Assembly (NCBI RefSeq): GCF_900103475.1
Contig: NZ_FNHG01000005.1
Location: 1 to 64,000 of the forward strand
Origin: Maricaulis salignorans
GTDB lineage: Bacteria; Pseudomonadota; Alphaproteobacteria; Caulobacterales; Maricaulaceae
Length of the DNA stretch: 64,000 nucleotides
Reading direction: 5' to 3'
How positions within the stretch are numbered: the first letter of the stretch is position 1; every line of letters starts with the position of its first letter. Of this stretch, positions 16,215-24,842 are shown piece after piece. The position numbers and the translations under genes were made by a program. The notes beneath the pieces are model-generated. The model was not told where the DNA came from. It ran no database searches and saw nothing but the letters and a program-made list of their open reading frames with translations.

Positions 16215-16892
16215 CTAGCTGCGTGGCCCGGGCCCGTAACGCATCCGGCCGAGCAGACCGCCAATATCGGGCAGGTCGGCGGTCAGTTTGAGAATCTGGC
16301 CCTTGGTCTTTTCGAAATCCATCACATTCTGGATCCGGCGATCAAGAAATTCGCGCGCTTGCGGCTTGTCCGCGCTGTCCTCATTGAGCCAGCTCGAGAG
16401 CGTCGTGCCGAAGACGCCGGAAAGAATCGCCCGCTTGGAGTAGAAATTGGCATCGGTGGACGTGTCCCCGATCGCACGCCAGATCGTGTCGGCTGTCGCC
16501 CACAGCAATTGCGGGGCCTGGCCCGCAGCATCCGGCAATAGCAGTCGTGCGCGGGCACGCCGGGCGGCTTCCTCGTGCGGCGCGATGGCTTCCAGCCGGC
16601 ACAGCACGCCGAAGGTGACGCGTTCGCGAATTTTCATCTTGGCCAGCTCGGCCTTGACGATCTTGCGCCCGGCCTGGCGATCAAGCTGGCGCGACCAGAA
16701 ACCGATCAGCTCAAGATCGCCGCCAGGGCAGGCATTGCGGGCATCGCCTGACGACAGGCCGGCGTCATCACAGGCCTTTTTGAAGGTCGAGGATGACCAG
16801 CCATCGAAGGCGGCATGGGCCAGTGCCGCCTCGAGCAACTGTGTGCGGACGGTCTCTGTGTGAGTGCGGGGGGCGGTTTCGGTGTCGATCAT
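16215..16892 (-). CDS. COQ9-family ubiquinone biosynthesis protein
   Basis: 225 residues. COQ9 binds lipid and assists COQ7-type hydroxylation in ubiquinone synthesis. The N-terminal TetR-like fold is visible (LLEAALAHAAFDGWSSSTFK), and the C-terminal COQ9 domain includes LLWATADTIWRAIGDTSTDANFYSKRAIL, split here as two recognisable blocks around the WRAIGD motif. It belongs functionally with ubiX in this window. Divergent from rpsU. Confidence 0.9.
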   Translation of the reverse strand: MIDTETAPRTHTETVRTQLLEAALAHAAFDGWSSSTFKKACDDAGLSSGDARNACPGGDLELIGFWSRQLDRQAGRKIVKAELAKMKIRERVTFGVLCRLEAIAPHEEAARRARARLLLPDAAGQAPQLLWATADTIWRAIGDTSTDANFYSKRAILSGVFGTTLSSWLNEDSADKPQAREFLDRRIQNVMDFEKTKGQILKLTADLPDIGGLLGRMRYGPGPRS

Positions 16893-16956
16893 GTGCCATA
16901 TGTACCGGACTGGGCTCGCGGCGTCACCTGGTGCGAGTGCGCTGACAGAGTAGACT

Positions 16957-16990
16957 CAGCTTCGCGGCTCTGGTATCAGCCGCGAAGCTG
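16957..16990 (+). promoter_or_regulatory. Long hairpin in the rpsU upstream region
   Basis: A perfect 13-bp inverted repeat: CAGCTTCGCGGCT (16957-16969) with AGCCGCGAAGCTG (16978-16990), loop of eight bases. No T run follows, so it does not look like a terminator. It lies 54 bp before the proposed rpsU start and could be a 5' UTR regulatory hairpin or a protein-binding palindrome between rpsU and coq9. Confidence 0.55.
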
Positions 16991-17044
16991 GCAAACTAGC
17001 GACGTGGGGGTGGCCCTCGCGTCCAGCAAAATGGAGAGAGAGCC

Positions 17045-17281
17045 ATCGTTCAGATCGTTGTGCGCGATAATAATGTGGAGCAAGCGCTCCGCGCGCTGAA
17101 GAAAAAAATGCAACGGGAGGGTACCTTCCGTGAAATGAAACGTCGGAACCATTACGAGAAGCCCTCGGAGAAGAAGGCTCGCCAGAAGGCTGAAGCCATT
17201 CGCCGTGCGCGCAAGCTCGCCCGCAAGCGGGCACAGCGCGAAGGCCTTGTGGCCGTCCGTGGTGGCACCGTTCGTCGCTAG
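17045..17281 (+). CDS. rpsU: 30S ribosomal protein S21, apparent ATC start
   Basis: 78 residues. S21 lies near the anti-Shine-Dalgarno region of the 30S subunit and aids initiation. The body is typical: [41 protein letters not shown]21 proteins of this class normally begin MVQI(V/F)VRDNN. Here the codons for VQIVVRDNN are present but the codon at the initiator position, 17045, is ATC. GGAGAGAGAG (17033-17042) is well placed for 17045. The only canonical in-frame alternative is GTG at 17060, which would remove five conserved residues and has no ribosome site. Confidence 0.88.
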   Translation: MVQIVVRDNNVEQALRALKKKMQREGTFREMKRRNHYEKPSEKKARQKAEAIRRARKLARKRAQREGLVAVRGGTVRR

Positions 17282-17307
17282 GGTTCGCCAGAGCCTGTAG
17301 AATTCAG

Positions 17308-17345
17308 GAAAACGCCGCGTCCCTCAGGGACGCGGCGTTTTCTTT
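17308..17345 (+). terminator. Intrinsic terminator after rpsU
   Basis: A perfect 16-bp stem (17308-17323 with 17327-17342), three-base loop, T-rich tail. The left arm begins GAAAA and the right arm ends TTTTC, so it may also serve the convergent ABC operon. Confidence 0.9.
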
Positions 17346-17371
17346 CGTTCTGAATCAGGAGGGCGCCGGCC

Positions 17372-18763
17372 TCAGCCCGGCTTGCTCTTGCCGCCGAGGC
17401 GGAACCAGCCCTTCACCGTGTCCTGATTGGCCTGGTTGAGCGCGCCCATGCGGAACATCACGCCGGCGCCCCAGATCACAGCCGCCGCCGTCGCCACCAT
17501 CACCACAGTCGTGCCGATGATGTCGAACAGGGCCGGGTCCTGGGGCAGGCGGGCCAGCATGATGAAGGGCGTCCACAGCGGCACCCAGCTGGCGATGACG
17601 ATGATCGGCGAATCGGGTGCATCGGCCGCCACCATCACCAGGAAGAGCGGCACCATCATGATCAGCATCATCGGGCTCATCAGGGTTTGCGCATCCTGCA
17701 GCGTCTCGCACAGCGAGCCGATGGCGAGGAAGATCGCGCCATACATCAGATAGCCGATAATGAAATAGCCGATCGCCGGAAAGACCAGGGCCGGATCGAG
17801 CACCGCGGCCATGATTTCTCCCAGCGGCAGCTCGGCTGCGAATGGCATTTGCTGGAGGCCCAGCCCCACGGTCGCGGCCAGTCCGCCCCAGACCAGCAGA
17901 AGCGTGGTCGAGACAAGGGCGACGCCCAACAGCTTGCCGGTGAGGATTTCATGATGTCGTGACGAGGCGAGCATCATTTCGAGCACCTTGTTGCCCTTCT
18001 CCTCGATCATGGCTGTGAGTAGCATGTTGACGACCGAGAAGATCACGATCCACAGCCCGAAGGCGACGGCGATCGCGACAATGATCGGCAGGCGTTCGGC
18101 CGTGGTGACTTCGGCGGCTTCGGCGCTGCGTTCGGGATTGAGCTCGCGCACGGTCGGCGTCAGCTCGCCCGCAGCCGCGACCAGTTCAGGAGATACACCG
18201 CTTTCCAGCAGCCGATTGAGCTGCATGTATTCGCGCAGGGTGCGGCGGATTTCCGAGCGCAATTCACCATCGGTGAGATTGGTGCTCCAATACTCCACAT
18301 CGATCGCGCCGCCCGCGGCCTGGCGCAGATAGATGGCGGCGAACAAGGGCTGTGGCCCGTCGCTCGTCTCGACGGTCTGTTCGCCCAGCAGATAGGGGCG
18401 CAGGGTCTCGATATCGGTTACATCGGGATAGACGCGGATGTATTTCTCTGCCGGTTCGGGCGCATCGGCGATCGCTGCGGCAATGGCGGGATTATCGCCG
18501 AGGAGTTCGGCGGTGGCTTCGCGGGTCGCTTCGGCCCGGGCATCGCGGGATGCGGAGCGCTGGCTCTCGATGGCCGCCTCAAGTGCGCCGCCGGACTCGT
18601 CGATCAGGGCGTAATAGCGGGTTGGCTGGGAGCTTTCGATCAGGATGGGCAAGCCAAAGCCCAGCGCCATGAACATCGGCATTGAGGCCAGCGAGAGCCA
18701 GAAGCCCCAGGTGGCGACATAGGAGAGGTATTCGCGTCGTGCGATGAGATAGATAGCGCGCAT
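17372..18763 (-). CDS. ABC transporter permease, NatB/ABC-2 type
   Basis: 463 residues. One N-terminal membrane helix near residues 20-42, a large extracytoplasmic domain of about 190 residues, then five to six helices from about 225 (LPIIVAIAVAFGLWIVIFSVV) onward, including the conserved MLLTAMIEEKGNKVLEMMLAS block that couples to the ATPase. This is the NatB-like sodium/drug exporter layout. Its ATG overlaps the TGA of the ATPase gene by one base, so the two are translationally coupled. Cargo is unknown. Confidence 0.85.
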   Translation of the reverse strand: MRAIYLIARREYLSYVATWGFWLSLASMPMFMALGFGLPILIESSQPTRYYALIDESGGALEAAIESQRSASRDARAEATREATAELLGDNPAIAAAIADAPEPAEKYIRVYPDVTDIETLRPYLLGEQTVETSDGPQPLFAAIYLRQAAGGAIDVEYWSTNLTDGELRSEIRRTLREYMQLNRLLESGVSPELVAAAGELTPTVRELNPERSAEAAEVTTAERLPIIVAIAVAFGLWIVIFSVVNMLLTAMIEEKGNKVLEMMLASSRHHEILTGKLLGVALVSTTLLLVWGGLAATVGLGLQQMPFAAELPLGEIMAAVLDPALVFPAIGYFIIGYLMYGAIFLAIGSLCETLQDAQTLMSPMMLIMMVPLFLVMVAADAPDSPIIVIASWVPLWTPFIMLARLPQDPALFDIIGTTVVMVATAAAVIWGAGVMFRMGALNQANQDTVKGWFRLGGKSKPG

Positions 18764-19722
18764 CAGACGGCCTCCCCTGCAAGTGTTTCATTTGAGAACT
18801 GGCCACTGGTTTCAACCAGATGGACGAAGGCGTCGTGCAGATGGGCGCGGGCCGGTTCGAAGCGCAGCAAGCGGATATTGCCGTCGACACAGGCCTTGAG
18901 CACGTCCTGGGCATCAATGCCGGGACCGAGATCGATCAGCCAGCGCCGGGCGCCATCGGCAGCACCGGCTTCCTGCACGACCTCGCCGAGCGGCGCAAAG
19001 GTCTGCGCCAGATCCTGCTCTGAGACCGTCTCGAGAATGACGCGGCGCGGGATCATGGCGAGGGCGGCCTCGACATTGCCGTCGAACACTTTGCGACCCT
19101 TGGCGACCAGTACGATCTGGTCACACAGGCGTTCGGCATGTTCCATGACATGGGTGGAGAAGAGGATGGTCGCGCCGGCTTCGGCGCGGGCGCGGACGAT
19201 CTGTTCCAGGGCTTTCTGGTTGACCGGATCGAGACCGGAAAAGGGTTCGTCGAGAATGATGAATTCGGGGTCATGGATCAGGGTCGAAATGATCTGGATC
19301 TTCTGGGCCATGCCCTTGGAGAGGGTCTTGACCTTGCTGTCGGCGACATCGGCGAGGCCGAATTCCTCCAGCATGGCCAGGCCGCGGCGGCGGGCATCGA
19401 CCGGCGTGACGCCTTTCAGGCGGGCGAAGAAAATGATCACGTCGATCACTTTCATCTTGCGGTAAATGCCTCGTTCTTCAGGGAGAAATCCGACGCGTTC
19501 CAGAGCGTTGGCGCGTGGCCGGCCGCCGAACAGGCTGACCTCACCGGCGTCCGGGGTGAGGATGCCGAGTGCCATGCGAAGGCTGGTCGACTTGCCCGCA
19601 CCATTGGGGCCGAGGAAACCGGTGATCTCGCCGCGCCTGACGGTGAAGCTCAGATCGCGGACGGCCGGCTTGCCGCTGAATGTTTTCGAGACGCCATCGA
19701 GCGACAAAATGATTTCGGACAT
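18763..19722 (-). CDS. ABC transporter ATP-binding protein, NatA-like
   Basis: 319 residues. Walker A GPNGAGKST near 38-46, signature LSKGMAQKIQ, Walker B FIILDEPFSGLDP and the switch histidine in FSTHVMEHAE. The C-terminal 90 residues form the extra domain common in NatA-type ATPases. Start at ATG 19722 because the conserved N-terminus (MSEIILSLDGVSKTF) begins there. Pairs with the permease directly downstream. Confidence 0.9.
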   Translation of the reverse strand: MSEIILSLDGVSKTFSGKPAVRDLSFTVRRGEITGFLGPNGAGKSTSLRMALGILTPDAGEVSLFGGRPRANALERVGFLPEERGIYRKMKVIDVIIFFARLKGVTPVDARRRGLAMLEEFGLADVADSKVKTLSKGMAQKIQIISTLIHDPEFIILDEPFSGLDPVNQKALEQIVRARAEAGATILFSTHVMEHAERLCDQIVLVAKGRKVFDGNVEAALAMIPRRVILETVSEQDLAQTFAPLGEVVQEAGAADGARRWLIDLGPGIDAQDVLKACVDGNIRLLRFEPARAHLHDAFVHLVETSGQFSNETLAGEAV

Positions 19723-19909
19723 GAGACCCCCAGGAGTGAACCCCAAGTCTAGGCAGACCGGTCGTGCCAAGCTACCGGTATTGAGCAGGTCGCTATCCCC
19801 CCATTTGCTACAGGACTGCCGCAAGACCGCGCCTGCCCTGCCATAAGGCGCTATGCTGACGCTCCTGCGCTATCGCCCGCCCGGCGATGATGACGATAAG
19901 TGAGATCTT

Positions 19910-20230
19910 ATGGCGCAAGACCCCCGCGCAAGCCTTCTGGCCCTGAAGGCCGAACTGCTCGCCCTGTCCGAGGCTTCAACCGGAGACCGCGAACCGGTCG
20001 AACTCGACCAGCAATCCATTGGCCGGCTCTCGCGGCTGGACTCGATGCAGGTCCAGGCGATGGCCCGCGCCTCTGATGTTCGCCGCATCCAGGAAATTCG
20101 CCGGATCGAGGCGGCGTTGAAACGGGTCGATGAGGATGAATACGGCTGGTGTGTCGAGTGCGGGGAGGCGATCGATCCGAAGCGGCTGGAGATCGATCTG
20201 GCTGCGGCACGGTGTGCCGGCTGCGCCTGA
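19910..20230 (+). CDS. TraR/DksA-family zinc-finger protein
   Basis: 106 residues. The C-terminal zinc finger has two Cys pairs (CVECG, then CAGC) as in DksA. The N-terminal coiled coil is shorter than in DksA, and the tip lacks the paired acidic residues that DksA uses in the RNA polymerase channel. So it is a short DksA-like protein; a role at RNA polymerase is possible but unproven. GTGAGATCTT precedes the ATG with only a weak ribosome site. Confidence 0.82.
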   Translation: MAQDPRASLLALKAELLALSEASTGDREPVELDQQSIGRLSRLDSMQVQAMARASDVRRIQEIRRIEAALKRVDEDEYGWCVECGEAIDPKRLEIDLAAARCAGCA

Positions 20231-20314
20231 TCCGGTTGCCAGGCTCGGCGGCCGTGTGCGAAACCTAGCCGGGTCGGGCGAAGTGGTCCGGCGCTGACGT
20301 GTTGAACCCTGCCC

Positions 20315-21049
20315 ATGCGATTGTCCGACAAGCTTGACGTTGAGCCGGCCCGGACCGGTTTGCGCGATGATGGCCGGGCGCGAATCTCCGGCCTTCTGGC
20401 GCCCAAAGCCCTGCGACAGCTCACGGCTGCGATCTCGGATGTGTCCAAATGGCTGCTGGTGACGCGGCTGGCGGAGAAACATCTCAATCTCGATGCCGCG
20501 GCCATGCGCGATCTGCCCCCTGCCCAGCGCGCCGAGTTCGACGAGCGTGTCGCTGCGGCAGCGCGCGCCGGTTTCCAGTATCTCTATGAGACCTATCCGC
20601 TTTATGACAAGGCCCATGCCGGCATTCTTGAAGCCGAGGCGCCGGTCCTGGCCAGGCTGTTTGCCTTCCTCAATGGTGAAACTTTCCTGGGCGCGATGCG
20701 CGATGTGCTCGACGCGCCGGAAATCAGTTTCGCCGACGGGCAATTGACCTGCTATCGCGGCGGCCATTTCCTCACCCGGCATGATGATGGCGTCGCCGGC
20801 AAGAACCGCGTCGCGGCCTTTGTGCTCGGTCTGAGCTCCGGCTGGCAGGGCGATTGGGGCGGGCAGCTGCAATTCTACGACCCGGACGGCAATGTCGAAG
20901 CCGCCTATGTGCCGCGCATGAACACGTTGTCGCTGTTCAAGGTGCCGCAACCGCATGCGGTCTCGATGGTGGCCAATTATGTCACCACGCCGCGACTGGC
21001 GATCACCGGCTGGCTGCGCTCCGGCGAGGATCCCGGCATCGATCTTTAG
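20315..21049 (+). CDS. 2-oxoglutarate/Fe(II)-dependent oxygenase, prolyl hydroxylase-like
   Basis: 244 residues. The C-terminal double-stranded beta-helix has the HxD metal pair in FLTRHDD, a distal His in VPQPHAV and the 2-oxoglutarate Arg in RLAITGWLR. The pattern fits the prolyl 4-hydroxylase-like group (DUF of 2OG-FeII_Oxy_3 type). Substrate unknown; bacterial relatives hydroxylate ribosomal or elongation-factor prolines or free amino acids. Faces the methyltransferase gene with 6 bp between stops. Confidence 0.82.
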   Translation: MRLSDKLDVEPARTGLRDDGRARISGLLAPKALRQLTAAISDVSKWLLVTRLAEKHLNLDAAAMRDLPPAQRAEFDERVAAAARAGFQYLYETYPLYDKAHAGILEAEAPVLARLFAFLNGETFLGAMRDVLDAPEISFADGQLTCYRGGHFLTRHDDGVAGKNRVAAFVLGLSSGWQGDWGGQLQFYDPDGNVEAAYVPRMNTLSLFKVPQPHAVSMVANYVTTPRLAITGWLRSGEDPGIDL

Positions 21050-21055
21050 CCGGGA

Positions 21056-21676
21056 TCAGGCCTTTACGGCGATGCCGGCATAATTGAACGCGGCGAATTT
21101 CGGACTTTTGGGCAGATACATCGCCTCAACCCGTTCAATCCCGAAGCCGGCCGCCTGCATCATCGTGTCGGGATGACGGGTGAGGTGACAACCGCCGGCC
21201 AGCGGTTTCCAGACCGGCTCAATGCGTCGCTGCCATTTCGCGACATCGGCATCGGGTGCGCCGCCATGCTCGGAGAACAAGAGCTTGCCGCCCGGCTTGA
21301 GCACGCGAAGCATCTGCGCCAGTGCGGCCTCGGCATCGGGTATGGTGCACAGCGTATAGGTCAGAACCACTGTATCGACAGAAGCGTCCTCGAGCGGGAT
21401 TTCCTCGCCGGGCAGATCAATCAACTCCACCGTCACCGGGCAGGCGGCAATCGCATCCGCCGCCTTGCGCCGCATGCCCTCGGAGGGTTCAAGCGCATAG
21501 AGGTGGGAAACCCTGGCCGGATCATAGAAGGAGAGGTTGGGTCCGGCACCGAAGCCGACTTCCAGCACGCGGCCTGTCGCCAGGGGCACGATCTGGGAGC
21601 GCTTCTTCATGATCTGAGGCTGCCCGCAGGCAAAACCGATAACGTGCGGCAGGATGTGTTCGTGGTAAAAGCTCAT
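21056..21676 (-). CDS. Class I SAM-dependent methyltransferase
   Basis: 206 residues. Methyltransferase type 11 fold: VLEVGFGAGPNLSFY (SAM-binding glycine loop), ALEPSEGMRRKA, VVLTYTLCTIPD and VLKPGGKLLFSEHGG. The start at ATG 21676 is where the family begins; upstream codons in the same frame overlap the repeat-protein gene. Relatives act on small molecules or lipids; no specific substrate can be named. Follows the repeat-protein gene on the same strand after 10 bp. Confidence 0.85.
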   Translation of the reverse strand: MSFYHEHILPHVIGFACGQPQIMKKRSQIVPLATGRVLEVGFGAGPNLSFYDPARVSHLYALEPSEGMRRKAADAIAACPVTVELIDLPGEEIPLEDASVDTVVLTYTLCTIPDAEAALAQMLRVLKPGGKLLFSEHGGAPDADVAKWQRRIEPVWKPLAGGCHLTRHPDTMMQAAGFGIERVEAMYLPKSPKFAAFNYAGIAVKA

Positions 21677-21686
21677 GGCCGCCAGC

Positions 21687-21974
21687 CTAGGGCAGGCCGG
21701 GGAAACTCTCCACGTATTTGATCTTGATGTCGGGAAATGAGTCGACGAACTGGATCGTGAAATCAGCAAAACTCGTCACCCAGGTCCATTCGCCGCAATT
21801 ATCGGGAAAGCTGGTGACCTGTTTGACCTTGAGATCGGGGAAGCTTTCGACGATCTGGACGCGGATATCGGGAAAGCCCTCGACGATCTGCACCTCGCCA
21901 TGCAGCGGGATGCCGTTCCAGGTGCAGTCTTCGGCGACGGGGCCAAGCGGGAGAAGGATGAGTTCAGCGAACAT
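21687..21974 (-). CDS. Tandem SFPD-repeat protein of unknown function
   Basis: 95 residues. From residue 29 the protein is a run of short units of about 11 residues built on the pattern V-x-x-V-(E/D)-(S/G)-F-P-D-(I/L)-x: QIVEGFPDIR, QIVESFPDLK, KQVTSFPDN, a Trp-rich spacer with VTSFADF, QFVDSFPDIK and KYVESFPG. Alternating hydrophobic residues suggest short beta strands in a solenoid or small propeller-like fold. No signal peptide. I recall similar hypothetical proteins scattered in proteobacteria but no function. It lies just upstream of the methyltransferase, same strand. Confidence 0.75.
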   Translation of the reverse strand: MFAELILLPLGPVAEDCTWNGIPLHGEVQIVEGFPDIRVQIVESFPDLKVKQVTSFPDNCGEWTWVTSFADFTIQFVDSFPDIKIKYVESFPGLP

Positions 21975-22016
21975 GGGGAGATCCTGTCGCATCCCGGCTG
22001 AACGAAAGATGACCCA

Positions 22017-22451
22017 TTAGCGGGCGGTCGGAGCAAGCGCCAGGATGGTGAAGGCAAGGCCCAACACAAGAATGGCGGGTGAGAAAAACATCGCGTTCAG
22101 GGTCGCGAAGGGTTCGCTCGCGCGGCTGAACAGGCCTGGCAGATAGGCATAGATTCCGCGTGCCAGCATGATGACGGCGACGACGCCGAGCGGGATGCGA
22201 ACGAAGATCACGGAATCGAAGCCGAAAACCCCGCGGGCCAGGGCAAAGCCGGCCGCCGCCAATACCAGTACCGCCACGGCCAGCGAGTGCAGGGCTGGCG
22301 GCATGGTCTGCGACCGGGTGATGCCGATCACGGTCTTGACCAGATCCGCTTCCGTCGCTGCGGGCCACAGACCGCCAAAGGCCCAATAGGCGTGCAGGAC
22401 AGCAATCACGCTCATGACCGCAAAGACCGACCATCCCATAGCAGGCATCAT
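22017..22451 (-). CDS. DUF3995 family small membrane protein
   Basis: 144 residues with four predicted membrane helices, near 7-28, 55-75, 83-103 and 118-140. The conserved HAYWAFGGLWPA after helix 1 is the DUF3995 signature. Function unknown. Lies upstream of the repeat-protein gene and downstream of pntB on the same strand, with about 40 bp on each side. Confidence 0.8.
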   Translation of the reverse strand: MMPAMGWSVFAVMSVIAVLHAYWAFGGLWPAATEADLVKTVIGITRSQTMPPALHSLAVAVLVLAAAGFALARGVFGFDSVIFVRIPLGVVAVIMLARGIYAYLPGLFSRASEPFATLNAMFFSPAILVLGLAFTILALAPTAR

Positions 22452-22490
22452 ATTGGTCTTCCCTTGCCCGGAGCGATGGTCACCGTCACG

Positions 22491-23897
22491 CTAGCCCATC
22501 GCCTTGTTGATCTCTTCCGCCATCTTCTTGGCATCACCCAGCAACATCATCGTATTGTCGCGGAAGAAGAGCGGGTTCTCGACGCCGGCATAGCCGGACG
22601 CCAGCGAGCGCTTGACGAAGAAGACGGTCTTGGCCTTCCACACCTGCAATACCGGCATGCCATAGATCGGTGAGGACGGATCATCCTCGGCGGCCGGATT
22701 GGTGACGTCATTGGCACCGATCACGAAGGCAACATCGGCATTGGCGAAGGCCGAATTGATATCCTCCAGCTCGAATACCTCATCATAGGGAACCTGGGCT
22801 TCGGCGAGCAGGACATTCATGTGTCCGGGCATGCGGCCGGCGACCGGATGGATCGCATAGGAAACCTCAACGCCCTCTTCCTTGAGGATGTCGGCCATTT
22901 CCTTCAGCGCGTGCTGGGCCTGGGCGACGGCCATGCCATAGCCGGGCACGATGATGACCTTGCCGGAATTCTTGAGCACGAAGGCGGCGTCTTCCGCCGA
23001 GCCCTGTTTGGCATTGCCTTGCGGGCCGGCGACGGCGGCGGCGCTGCCATCATCGCCAAAACCACCGAGAATGACCGAGATGAAGGAGCGATTCATGCCC
23101 TTGCACATGATGTAGGACAGGATCGCACCGGACGAACCCACCAGGGCGCCGGTGACCAGAAGCGCGGTGTTTTCCAGGGTGAAGCCCAGAGCAGCGGCGG
23201 CCCAGCCGGAATAGGAATTGAGCATCGAGACGACGACCGGCATGTCGGCGCCGCCAATCGGGATGATCAGGGTGACGCCGAGCACGAAGGCCGCCAGGGC
23301 GATCATCCAGAAGGCCATTTTGGCATCGCCGCCCGACGCCATCAGGAAGGCGATCATCAGGCCGATGAAGGCCGCCAGTGCGATATTGATCGCGTGACGC
23401 AGTGGCAGGAGGATTGGTGCGCCAGACATATTGCCGTTGAGTTTGGCAAAGGCGATCACCGAGCCGGAGAAGGTGATGGCGCCAATCGCGGTGCCGATCG
23501 ACAGCTCGAACAGGGAGAGTTTGTGCAAATGCCCGCTGACCGGGTCTGCGATGTGGAAGGCCTCGGGTGCAAACAGGGCTGCGGCGGCCACCAGCACGGC
23601 CGCCATGCCGACCAGCGAGTGGAAGGCGGCGACAAGTTGCGGCATCGACGTCATCGAGATGCGGCGCGCGATTACCGCACCAATACCGCCACCAACCATC
23701 ACGCCGCCAATGATCAGGGCGATCGAGGCGCCATCGAGTTGGGCTGCCAGCAGGGAGGTGACAATGGCGATCGCCATGCCGGCCATGCCGAAGAAATTGC
23801 CCTGGCGCGCGGTTTCCGGGCTGGACAGCCCGCGCAGGGCGAGGATGAACAAAATCCCCGAAAGGAGGTAAAGCAGTGCGGCGAGATTTGCAGACAT
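22491..23897 (-). CDS. pntB: NAD(P) transhydrogenase subunit beta
   Basis: 468 residues. Membrane subunit plus NADP(H)-binding domain III of the proton-translocating transhydrogenase, which makes NADPH from NADH at the cost of proton motive force. About nine helices occupy residues 1-265; the cytoplasmic domain has IVPGYGMAVAQAQH, PVAGRMPGHMNVLLAEA, VIGANDVTNPAA and VFFVKRSLASGYAGVEN, all standard. Start at ATG 23897 (MSANLAALLYLLSG). Last gene of the pnt cluster. Confidence 0.96.
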   Translation of the reverse strand: MSANLAALLYLLSGILFILALRGLSSPETARQGNFFGMAGMAIAIVTSLLAAQLDGASIALIIGGVMVGGGIGAVIARRISMTSMPQLVAAFHSLVGMAAVLVAAAALFAPEAFHIADPVSGHLHKLSLFELSIGTAIGAITFSGSVIAFAKLNGNMSGAPILLPLRHAINIALAAFIGLMIAFLMASGGDAKMAFWMIALAAFVLGVTLIIPIGGADMPVVVSMLNSYSGWAAAALGFTLENTALLVTGALVGSSGAILSYIMCKGMNRSFISVILGGFGDDGSAAAVAGPQGNAKQGSAEDAAFVLKNSGKVIIVPGYGMAVAQAQHALKEMADILKEEGVEVSYAIHPVAGRMPGHMNVLLAEAQVPYDEVFELEDINSAFANADVAFVIGANDVTNPAAEDDPSSPIYGMPVLQVWKAKTVFFVKRSLASGYAGVENPLFFRDNTMMLLGDAKKMAEEINKAMG

Positions 23898-23922
23898 GGC
23901 GCTCTCTTGCGGGTTGTGGCGA

Positions 23923-24495
23923 TTAGTCGGTGTAGCGGATCTTGTAACCGTTGATGTCACGGACGGGGAAGCCGCCGTTCAACTCCAGTGGTCCAATCAT
24001 CAAGGTCAGGTTCGCGCCCGGATCATTGCGGGTCATGTTGACCGCCTCGACGAGGCGTTCGGCGCGCCATCGGCGTTCCTCATTGGTGCCAGCGTCCTGG
24101 GCCGGGAAGGGATCCATGTCGAGCCAGAGAATGTAAAAATCTTGCCCGTAAGGATCATTCCGGTCGCAGGTGATCCGCAAATCCGAGACGTCGATGCGCA
24201 ATTCGGTCACTGTATTGCACTCGACCTCATAATAACGGGGCCGTGGACCGGCAGCCTGGCGCTGCTCTGCTTCCTGGGCTTCGCGATAGAGTTCGAGCGT
24301 GCGCTGGTTCAGGACCGGGGCATCCGATGGGTTGTCCTCGACCTCGGGATCCTGCTCTGCGGTCAGCTGCCGGAGGATGGCCGGGTTGCGAAGGGTTGGC
24401 AAATTGGTCCGGGTCTGGGGTTGTGCCTGGTCCTGGGCCCCGGCGGCCGAGGCGCCGACCGCAAGGAGGGAGAGGACTAACAAGGATCTCATCAT
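23923..24495 (-). CDS. Secreted protein of unknown function inside the pnt operon
   Basis: 190 residues with a signal peptide (RSLLVLSLLAVGASAAGAQ). After a Gln/Pro-rich stretch come a charged helix and a C-terminal domain with two Cys (VECN and ITCD, possibly a disulphide), the aromatic FYILWLDMDPF and the ending DINGYKIRYTD. No family recognised. Its ATG overlaps the stop of pntAB by 4 bp (ATGA), and pntB follows after 25 bp, so it is co-transcribed with the transhydrogenase. Confidence 0.75.
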   Translation of the reverse strand: MMRSLLVLSLLAVGASAAGAQDQAQPQTRTNLPTLRNPAILRQLTAEQDPEVEDNPSDAPVLNQRTLELYREAQEAEQRQAAGPRPRYYEVECNTVTELRIDVSDLRITCDRNDPYGQDFYILWLDMDPFPAQDAGTNEERRWRAERLVEAVNMTRNDPGANLTLMIGPLELNGGFPVRDINGYKIRYTD

Positions 24496-24815
24496 GCCTT
24501 GCGCTCCTTTTTCTTGTACATCGCCAGCATGCGCTGGGTGACCAGGAAGCCACCGAATATGTTGACGCTGGCGAGGACGATGGCGAGCGTGCCGAGGCCG
24601 CGCGAGAAGCCGGCCCCGCCGCTGCCATCATCGGTGACGCCGGTCGCTGTTGCGGCCAGCAGGGCGCCGACAATGATCACAGAGGAGATCGCATTGGTGA
24701 CGGCCATCAACGGCGTGTGCAGGGCGGGTGTGACCGACCAGACGACGTAATAACCAATGAAGATCGCGAGGATAAAGATCGCGAGGCGAAAGATGACGGG
24801 ATCTACGGCTTCCAT
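24492..24815 (-). CDS. pntAB: NAD(P) transhydrogenase subunit alpha, membrane part
   Basis: 107 residues with three membrane helices. This is the small separate alpha-2 subunit found in alphaproteobacterial three-gene transhydrogenases. Conserved core: FIGYYVVWSVTPALHTPLMAVTNAISS, the membrane segment next to the proton channel, given here as two adjoining family blocks. Its stop overlaps the start of the next gene by 4 bp. Confidence 0.94.
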   Translation of the reverse strand: MEAVDPVIFRLAIFILAIFIGYYVVWSVTPALHTPLMAVTNAISSVIIVGALLAATATGVTDDGSGGAGFSRGLGTLAIVLASVNIFGGFLVTQRMLAMYKKKERKA

Positions 24816-24842
24816 AAGATTATTCCTCCCCGGTTCAGGGCT

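Noticed and set aside
22821-23954. 377-codon plus-strand frame opposite pntB
   Set aside because: Shadow of pntB; composition dominated by His, Gly, Asp and Arg.
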